From NCBI GenBank assembly GCA_017694885.1, contig JADIMH010000065.1, positions 1 to 64,000 of the forward strand: DNA of 64,000 nucleotides, written 5' to 3'. The notes beneath the pieces are model-generated. The model was not told where the DNA came from and ran no database searches. It saw nothing but the letters and a program-made list of their open reading frames with translations. The translations under genes and the position numbers were made by a program. This document shows positions 57,800 through 64,000 of this stretch, one piece after another; position 1 is the first letter of the stretch, and each line of letters opens with the position of its first letter. The stretch comes from Candidatus Cryptobacteroides faecipullorum. GTDB taxonomy: Bacteria > Bacteroidota > Bacteroidia > Bacteroidales > UBA932.

Positions 57800-60700
57800 C
57801 TTACAAGTTCAAAATCCTGTCTGTGAGGCAACAGCGGATTCTTTGCATAAATCCTTGCCGCCACCTGATACAGACCTGCCCTTTCAGGCATTACCGATGC
57901 CTGATACTTGGCTGTTTCATCATGATACTCGACAGGGGTGAATTCGTACTTCTCCTGAATATGAAGCTTGCCCTTGTTGTCGGTAGTCGCGAACAGCATC
58001 TCCACGCCTATATCGTCCGGATGAAGGTCGCTTATGTTCAGGACTACTTCAGCCTTGAACTCCTTGCCGAGAGATACATAGTCGTAAGAACCGTCAGGTT
58101 TCACTACGGAAACGACACTTACATTAGGCCATTCGCGTCTCATATGCCTCTTCCATGCAGCAATATCCTTTGCTGTCTTATAATCGTCGGCTACCATCAT
58201 GGCCGTACGCCTGGACTGAGGATCATAATACTGGTTAATGTAATCGGTAAGCATACGGTTCGTAGTGAAGTTGCATGCCACCTGAGCCACGGTATTCTTG
58301 ATATAGCCGATCCAGCCGGCTGAAAGGCCGGTCTCCTTGTTCTTGTCATAGAACAGAGGGGCGATCTCATTCTCGATTATGGTATAGATCGTAGCTGCAT
58401 CGAGTTCATCCTGATAGTTCTGGTCATCGTATGTGCGCTCGCGAGGAAGTGCCCATCCTGCGCCCTGCCTGTAACCTTCGACCCACCATCCGTCAAGTAC
58501 GGAGAAATGCATCACTCCATTCATGGCCGCCTTTTCTCCTGATGTGCCGGAAGCCTCAAGAGGCCTTGTAGGGTTGTTCATCCAGACATCCACTCCCTGG
58601 ACGAGCATTTTGGCCAGAGAAATATCATAATTAGGGACAAACACGATCTTGCCTATGAACTGAGGCATCTTGGATACGTCGACAATCATCTTTATGAGAT
58701 CCTGTCCGGCCTTGTCGGCAGGATGGGCTTTTCCGGCAAAGATGAACTGCACAGGATGCTCTGGATCATTGACTATCTCATTGAGCCTGTCAAGATCACG
58801 GAACAGGAGATGAGCCCTCTTGTATGTGGCGAACCGCCTTGCGAATCCGATAGTGAGGACATCGTCACGAAGCGTCTCCTTGATGGTAACTATCTGACGT
58901 GGAGAATAGTGGTTGGCTGCCGCAGGATCGGACAGGCGCTCCTTGATGGCAGAGATAAGTTTTGCCCTCAAAGCAGTCCTGACATTCCAGACGACCTTGT
59001 CATCCACTTTATAGATTCCCTCGAAGCATGACTTGTCATAATGATGCGTAGCGAACTCGTCACCGAAGACTTCGGCATGGACTTTCTTCCATTCCGGAGC
59101 GGTCCATGTAGGGTAGTGGACACCGTTAGTGACATAAGTGATATTGAGTTCCTCCGGGAGATACCCAGGCCACATATTGGCGAATATGTCCTTGCTGACC
59201 TCGCCGTGGAGCCATGAAACACCATTTACTTCCTGCGAGATATTGGCAGCAAGGTAGCTCATGGAGAACTTCTCGTTAGGGTCGGAACCGTTTATCTTGC
59301 CCAGTCCCATCATTGTCTCCCAATCGATCTTAAGACGCTGCGGGTAATGTCCGATGTACTTTCTCAGAAGGCCTTCATCGAATGCGTCATGTCCTGCAGG
59401 GACAGGAGTATGGGTAGTGAACAGGGAAGAAGACCTGACCACTTCCATTGCCTCAGGGAAATCGAGGTTGTCCTGCTGGATATACTCACGGAGCCTCTCC
59501 AGGCCGATGAAAGCGGCATGCCCCTCGTTGCAATGGTAAACTTCAGGATTAATGCCGAGCTTTCTCAGGGCACGGATACCGCCGACTCCCAAAAGGAGTT
59601 CCTGTTTCAGACGGTTTTCCCAGTCGCCGCCATAAAGGTGATGCGTGACCGACCTGTCCTCAGGAAGGTTGTCCTCATAGTCGGTATCCATGAGATACAG
59701 TTCGGTACGGCCTACATCCACCCTCCAGAGCCTTGCATTAAGGTTCCTGCCGGGGAATGCCACGCTGACCGTCATCCAGTTCCCTTCAGCATCCTTTACA
59801 GGAATTGCCGGAATCTTCATGAAATCCTGGGCATCGTATTTCGCCACCTGGTTGCCCTGGGCGGAAAGTATCTGGGTAAAATAACCGTAACGGTAAAGAA
59901 GTCCCACGGCTACGAGATTGGTATTCATGTCACTGGTTTCCTTCAGGTAGTCGCCTGCGAGGATACCCAGACCTCCCGAATATATCTTCAGCGAGGTATC
60001 CAGTCCGTATTCCATGCAGAAATAGGCTATCGACGGACTCTTCCGCTCGGCCTTGAGTGCCATGTAGGAGTTGAACTCGTCGACAACGGATTTAAGTCTG
60101 GCAAGGAAGCCGCTGTCCTTTTCAAGGGCATGATAACGTTTGAGGCTGACCTTGTCGAGCATGGCTATAGGATTCTCGCCTGAGGCCTCCCACGCATCCG
60201 GATCTATGGATCTGAACAGATCCTTCGCTGACTCGTTCCAGCACCACCACAAATTTCTCGACAGGACCTCAAGATCCTTCAGACTGTCCGGAAGATGGCG
60301 CAAGAAGAATACGCTGTTCCAGGACGGCTTGTTGACATCTATTTTATACTGCATTGATTTCTCACTCCTTGTCTCAGGGAATGCTCCTTTTTCTGATATG
60401 ACTTTCTCAAGCGCTTCTGAATACGCCTGCTTGTAATAAACTATATTGTTTTCCCAAAGAGCTATCTCGGACACCTCTTTGGCGTTCGACATATACACCT
60501 GTCTTCCTGACTTGTCCAGGTTCGCGATTTCCTTCATGCGGCCGATTACCCCTTCTACGACATCATTGTAGTTGGTATCGTTCCTCTCCACGATGGAAAT
60601 TCCCGGATGCTCCTTACCGTAATGGTCTTTCACCCATACGCCGAATCCCGCAAGGGTCGTAGTCAGGGTAGGCACCTTGAAAGCAAGGCTCTCGAGCGGG

Positions 60701-62025
60701 GTATATCCCCAAGGCTCGTAGTATGACGGGAATACCGTAAGATCAAGACCGGCCAGAAGATCGTAGTACTTCATGTTGAAGATACCGTCATCCCCGTTAA
60801 GGTAAGACGGGATGAAGTATACTTTGACCTTGTCTCCGACAGCATTGTTCAGTTTCACTTCACGCAGGCGGCGTGTTATGATATCGTATTCAGGATCCAT
60901 CAGATAATGGGAAACCTGGGTAACATATCCGCTGTCAGCACCGTTCATCTTCGCCACGAGCTCCTTGTCAGCGCCCTTGTGTCCTGACGGTATCAGGATG
61001 AAAGCCTGAACGGTCTTTCCTTCAAATCCTGTCTCATTGAGTTTGGCGAGAGCATCGATGAAGACATCGATACCCTTGTTCTTCCACTCGTAGCGACCGC
61101 CTATTCCGACGAATACCGCATTTTCCGGAACAGTCTCCCCTGACATGGCAGTAGCCACTTCGACGAATTTCGCCCTGGCGGCTTTCCTCATCGTATCGTA
61201 TTCTTCATCCGTCGAAGGAGTGAAACTGTTTTCGAAACCGTTCGGAGTTACGATATCCACCTCCCTGGTAAGGAACTGTCTGCATTCCGCTGCGGTGATT
61301 CCGCTGACCGTAGTGAAAATGTCGGAATGCAAGGCAGACTGCTTTTCGAGGGAATGACGTGCGAGGACGTTGAATTCACGGGCCTTGGCGTCTCCGTCAT
61401 ACAGTTTCATGGAATCATACAGAGGAAGGTTGTTCCCTGCAACGCATCTGCCTACCACAGTCGCATGTGTAGTAAAGACAGTAGCCACCGGCAACTTGGT
61501 CTTCTTTAAATAAAGGAGTCCGGCACCGGTCATCCATTCATGGAACTGTGCGACTACCTTGTCGGAAGGCGTAAGATTGAACTTGTAAAAACTTTCGATC
61601 ACCTTTCCGGCAGTGTAGCCGAAGAGGGCAGACTCCACGTAATCCCAGTTGCCTGTAAGGGAATCCACCCCGAAATCCTTCCACATCTCGGTCAGCAATT
61701 CATCTTTTCTCGTAAGATACTGCTTGAAATCGACCAGGATTGCCGTAGGCTTTCCCGGTACGTTCCATTTGCCGACCCTTATGCGCAGCCCTTCCTGTGC
61801 AGCCTGCTCTCTCCACATCCTGTAGAGAAGCGGGTCTTCGATAAAATCAGGGTTGTTTTCAACATTCATCCAGACATCAGGGCCTATGAGGATATGATGC
61901 CTCTTCAGCTCGCTCTTAAGGTAAAGCGACTTGGTGGCAATGACGGTATAGATACCGCCTACTTTGTTGCACACTTCCCAGCTTACCTCAAAAAGATAGT
62001 CCGGCTTGATCAATTCTTTATTCAT
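57790..62025 (-). CDS. Glycogen synthase (GT3-type) fused to alpha-glucan phosphorylase (GT35)
   Basis: 1411 residues, two enzymes in one chain. Residues about 1-555 match eukaryotic-type glycogen synthase: 'LFEVSWEVCNKVGGIYTVIATKS' at the N-terminus, 'TTHATVVGRCVAG' and 'VFPSYYEPWGYTPLESLAF' in the C-terminal Rossmann half. From about 565 on it is a glucan phosphorylase: 'NLWWCWNESAKDLF', 'VAVGLLYRYGYFTQ', and the PLP lysine in 'EASGTSGEKAAMNG'. A beta-rich tail ends the protein. It would make and break alpha-1,4-glucan in the cytoplasm. It overlaps the GH57 gene by 4 bases (ATGA) and ribF by 10. Fusions of this kind are known in Bacteroidota, but how the two activities are kept apart is not clear. 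Confidence 0.92.
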   Translation of the reverse strand: MNKELIKPDYLFEVSWEVCNKVGGIYTVIATKSLYLKSELKRHHILIGPDVWMNVENNPDFIEDPLLYRMWREQAAQEGLRIRVGKWNVPGKPTAILVDFKQYLTRKDELLTEMWKDFGVDSLTGNWDYVESALFGYTAGKVIESFYKFNLTPSDKVVAQFHEWMTGAGLLYLKKTKLPVATVFTTHATVVGRCVAGNNLPLYDSMKLYDGDAKAREFNVLARHSLEKQSALHSDIFTTVSGITAAECRQFLTREVDIVTPNGFENSFTPSTDEEYDTMRKAARAKFVEVATAMSGETVPENAVFVGIGGRYEWKNKGIDVFIDALAKLNETGFEGKTVQAFILIPSGHKGADKELVAKMNGADSGYVTQVSHYLMDPEYDIITRRLREVKLNNAVGDKVKVYFIPSYLNGDDGIFNMKYYDLLAGLDLTVFPSYYEPWGYTPLESLAFKVPTLTTTLAGFGVWVKDHYGKEHPGISIVERNDTNYNDVVEGVIGRMKEIANLDKSGRQVYMSNAKEVSEIALWENNIVYYKQAYSEALEKVISEKGAFPETRSEKSMQYKIDVNKPSWNSVFFLRHLPDSLKDLEVLSRNLWWCWNESAKDLFRSIDPDAWEASGENPIAMLDKVSLKRYHALEKDSGFLARLKSVVDEFNSYMALKAERKSPSIAYFCMEYGLDTSLKIYSGGLGILAGDYLKETSDMNTNLVAVGLLYRYGYFTQILSAQGNQVAKYDAQDFMKIPAIPVKDAEGNWMTVSVAFPGRNLNARLWRVDVGRTELYLMDTDYEDNLPEDRSVTHHLYGGDWENRLKQELLLGVGGIRALRKLGINPEVYHCNEGHAAFIGLERLREYIQQDNLDFPEAMEVVRSSSLFTTHTPVPAGHDAFDEGLLRKYIGHYPQRLKIDWETMMGLGKINGSDPNEKFSMSYLAANISQEVNGVSWLHGEVSKDIFANMWPGYLPEELNITYVTNGVHYPTWTAPEWKKVHAEVFGDEFATHHYDKSCFEGIYKVDDKVVWNVRTALRAKLISAIKERLSDPAAANHYSPRQIVTIKETLRDDVLTIGFARRFATYKRAHLLFRDLDRLNEIVNDPEHPVQFIFAGKAHPADKAGQDLIKMIVDVSKMPQFIGKIVFVPNYDISLAKMLVQGVDVWMNNPTRPLEASGTSGEKAAMNGVMHFSVLDGWWVEGYRQGAGWALPRERTYDDQNYQDELDAATIYTIIENEIAPLFYDKNKETGLSAGWIGYIKNTVAQVACNFTTNRMLTDYINQYYDPQSRRTAMMVADDYKTAKDIAAWKRHMRREWPNVSVVSVVKPDGSYDYVSLGKEFKAEVVLNISDLHPDDIGVEMLFATTDNKGKLHIQEKYEFTPVEYHDETAKYQASVMPERAGLYQVAARIYAKNPLLPHRQDFELVRWL

Positions 62026-63323
62026 TTGTCAGTTTTTGTTTTTACCGTTTTCTTCCTGGCGGCAGGTTTCTTCGCAGGAGCCTTTTTTACCGCTTTCTGT
62101 GTTTTTGAGTCCGCAAATTTAGCATCAGAAAATGAAATAGCATCATCTACCCTGATAATAAAATCGCTCAAAACATTCATATAATTTATAAATGCCTCAT
62201 ACGGAGTATCATACGGGTTGAAATACTTATGAACCGCACCGTCCGAGAAGAACTTGGTACACATATAATAGAAATGGTCGCTCTCCTGAAGATGGCCGAA
62301 ATCCGACCATAGCACCGGATCATTCAGCAGAGAAAGCTTCTCTGTAAGACCGTAAAGCTTGTTGAATGCATCGTTCTGGAGTTCGTTGCCGAGCCATGCA
62401 GTCACATCCCTTTCCTCGTCTGCCCATGATATCGCATCCGGAACGTCGAGCTCCCCTACCGGATTATGCTTCTTGGCAGCCTGTGTCGGGGTCACGAATT
62501 CGAATTCCCCGTCCTTAAGGACGACTTCAGGGAAAAATCTCATGAAATCGAAAATGCCGCTCTGGGCCTTCTGGTGCTCTCCGAATGTCTCATAATCCAT
62601 AAACAGATTCACGATCTCGCTGTCCTTTGCGGAGGCCTTGATCCATGAAAGGTACTTTTCTCCGGTCAACGGCCAGTCCTGCCAGCTCTTGTCAGAGAAC
62701 CTGAAAGCGATGTCATCGCTCAGGGAAGAATTCTTGAGAAGGAGTTTCAGGCCCGGCGCCTGCGCCCCGCTGTACAGATAGTTCGGGCTTCTCCATCCGA
62801 GGACATGCTTGGCGCCTTCAGTAAGCATGGTCTTGAATCCCAGGTCGTAGACCATCGACCCTATAGCATCGGAATAGATCAGCTCGGTATTTCTGAAAGC
62901 CTTCGGAGTCACGCCGAAATAGTTCTTGATGGCAGCCTTATGCTTTTCGACCTGATGTCTGAACTCGGCAGGTGAAGCGAGTGAAGCCAATGAATGGTAA
63001 TAAGTCTCGCACAGGAACTCCACACAGCCCGTATCGGCAAGTTTCCTGAAGCTCTCGATGACCTCGGGATCATAACGGTCGAACTGCTCAAGGACAGATC
63101 CTGAAATGGAGAAAGTGACCTTGAACTGCCCCTTGTACCTGTTAATAAGCTCAAGAAGCAGGGCATTGGTAGGAAGATAGCATCTCTGGGATACCCTGCG
63201 GAGGATAGTCCTGTTTGCAAAATCATCGTAATAATGGGAATCCTTACCTATATCGAAGAATCTGTATAACCTTAACCTGTTTGGCTGATGTACCTGGAAA
63301 TATAGGCAAATACTTTTTTTCAT
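62022..63323 (-). CDS. GH57 glycoside hydrolase (alpha-amylase type) with a lysine-rich tail
   Basis: 433 residues. 'ICLYFQVHQPNRLRLYRFF' is the H-Q-P motif at the start of GH57 enzymes; 'KAFRNTELIYSDAIG' carries the nucleophile Glu (about 147) and 'NLFMDYETFGEHQ' the acid/base Asp (about 243). A helical domain follows (about 290-400). The last 23 residues are a Lys/Ala/Pro-rich tail (KKAPAKKPAARKKTVKTK), which is not part of the usual catalytic fold. It should act on alpha-glucan in the cytoplasm, as no signal peptide is visible. It lies between the GT4 and the synthase-phosphorylase fusion, a cluster order known for Bacteroidota glycogen genes. Confidence 0.92.
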   Translation of the reverse strand: MKKSICLYFQVHQPNRLRLYRFFDIGKDSHYYDDFANRTILRRVSQRCYLPTNALLLELINRYKGQFKVTFSISGSVLEQFDRYDPEVIESFRKLADTGCVEFLCETYYHSLASLASPAEFRHQVEKHKAAIKNYFGVTPKAFRNTELIYSDAIGSMVYDLGFKTMLTEGAKHVLGWRSPNYLYSGAQAPGLKLLLKNSSLSDDIAFRFSDKSWQDWPLTGEKYLSWIKASAKDSEIVNLFMDYETFGEHQKAQSGIFDFMRFFPEVVLKDGEFEFVTPTQAAKKHNPVGELDVPDAISWADEERDVTAWLGNELQNDAFNKLYGLTEKLSLLNDPVLWSDFGHLQESDHFYYMCTKFFSDGAVHKYFNPYDTPYEAFINYMNVLSDFIIRVDDAISFSDAKFADSKTQKAVKKAPAKKPAARKKTVKTKTDK

Positions 63324-63339
63324 GGCTATTATGTTTTTA

Positions 63340-64000
63340 CTATTTTATCACTGATTCGTACACTTTCTTTATCTTATAGGCTGCATTGTTCCATTTGAGA
63401 GTATTCACCTCATCGTAACCACAACGTGCAGCCAGATCAGCCATCGCGCTATAGTTCAGCAACCCGTAAATGGCATCAGCCATAGCATCCACATCCCAGA
63501 AATCCACCTTGATGGCATATTTCAGGACCTCGGCTACGCCTGACTGCTTGGAAATGATGGTAGGCACATTCGTCTGCATGGCCTCCAGCGGAGATATGCC
63601 GAACGGTTCGGAAACCGACGGCATGATATAGACATCGGACAGGGCGAACATCTTCTGGACATCAGCCCCTCTGAGGAATCCCGTAAAATGGAATCTGTCG
63701 GAAATGCCCAGACGCGCCACGTGTCTGATACACCTGTTGAGCATGTCGCCGCTTCCGGCCATGACGAAACGGACATTGTCGCATCTCTTGAGCACTTTCG
63801 CAGCAGCTTCGATAAAATACTCCGGACCTTTCTGGAAAGTGATACGGCCAAGGAAGGTAACAACCTTGTCCCTGACTCCGCGCTCGACCTGAAGGTTGGT
63901 GCGTCCGCTGAAATCCACGGCATTGTGTACGGCCACTACCTTTTCAGGAGCAATACCGTATCTGTTTATCACTATGTTTCTGGTAAGTTCACTCACTGCG
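63340..64000 (-). CDS. Family 4 glycosyltransferase of the glycogen cluster (5' end cut by window edge)
   Basis: About 220 codons of the C-terminal half are in the window; the frame continues past base 64000, so the track's start is not a true start. 'VVTFLGRITFQKGPEYFIEAAAKVL', 'FTGFLRGADVQKMFALSDVYIMPSVSEPFGISPLEAMQTNVP' (the E-x7-E region) and the last helix are typical of GT4/GT5-like enzymes. Beside the GH57 and the synthase-phosphorylase fusion it is probably a glycogen- or maltodextrin-related glucosyltransferase. Donor specificity cannot be read from this half. Confidence 0.88.
   Translation of the reverse strand, partial: AVSELTRNIVINRYGIAPEKVVAVHNAVDFSGRTNLQVERGVRDKVVTFLGRITFQKGPEYFIEAAAKVLKRCDNVRFVMAGSGDMLNRCIRHVARLGISDRFHFTGFLRGADVQKMFALSDVYIMPSVSEPFGISPLEAMQTNVPTIISKQSGVAEVLKYAIKVDFWDVDAMADAIYGLLNYSAMADLAARCGYDEVNTLKWNNAAYKIKKVYESVIK

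Overview
The window reads as a chromosomal segment of a Bacteroidales bacterium (phylum Bacteroidota), probably gut-associated. The signs are a SusC/SusD pair with a sulfatase and a family GH20 hexosaminidase, an UpxY-like antiterminator, a NigD-like lipoprotein, a GT3-GT35 glycogen enzyme fusion and many promoters of the Bacteroidota type (TAnnTTTG, sometimes with TTG about 19 bases upstream). The genus cannot be named from this window. Most of it is housekeeping sequence with dense, co-oriented genes. I see no prophage, insertion sequence, integrase or CRISPR array.

Layout. (1) 1-1.06 kb: an UpxY/NusG-like antiterminator cut by the left edge, preceded by a small unknown gene. (2) 1.08-12.5 kb, minus strand: a long probable operon of acyl-ACP thioesterase, AspT/YidE-type transporter, split ThrE exporter, DUF6064 membrane protein, Nudix hydrolase, GT2 glycosyltransferase, a DUF4922-SpoIID fusion and an AmpG-like permease, with a membrane-anchored HU-like protein upstream. 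(3) 12.6-13.3 kb: tRNA-Asn, then an unusual non-coding stretch full of inverted CAGGTGT repeats. (4) 13.3-18.2 kb, minus: nadK-uppS-bamA-skp, the envelope biogenesis block. (5) 18.2-22.5 kb, plus: pdxJ, a second Skp-like gene, a GT4 and a LysM/periplasmic-binding-like protein. (6) 22.5-26.5 kb, minus: trxB-bamD-rpoZ-recN. (7) 26.6-29.2 kb, plus: NigD-like lipoprotein, ECF sigma factor and an anti-sigma/beta-barrel fusion, then tRNA-His.

(8) 29.4-38.6 kb, minus: a compact polysaccharide utilisation locus, GH20 - susC - susD - S1 sulfatase, behind a full consensus promoter. It probably takes up and degrades 6-sulfated GlcNAc-containing host glycans such as mucin. (9) 38.7-41.4 kb: a divergent carboxylase-like protein with a lysine-less biotinyl domain, and a short-chain dehydrogenase. 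(10) 41.5-44.0 kb, plus: Fur-family regulator, outer-membrane protein and GT4. (11) 44.0-57.8 kb: bcp, upp, radC, an OPA-type MFS transporter, a NagD-type HAD phosphatase, ileS-dksA-lspA, cvpA-tsaB, a TlpA-like lipoprotein, hit, greA and ribF. (12) 57.8-64.0 kb, minus: the Bacteroidota glycogen cluster, with a GT4 cut by the right edge, a GH57 amylase and a giant glycogen synthase-phosphorylase fusion.

The best candidates for new biology are the cytosolic-looking DUF4922-SpoIID fusion next to AmpG, the sigma factor paired with a protein that appears to link the cytoplasm to an outer-membrane-type barrel, the carboxylase whose carrier domain lacks its lysine, the repeat-rich non-coding island at 12.8-13.3 kb, and the lysine-rich tail on the GH57 enzyme. 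Start codons were moved from the ORF-track coordinates where an internal ATG matched the family better; each such case is stated.
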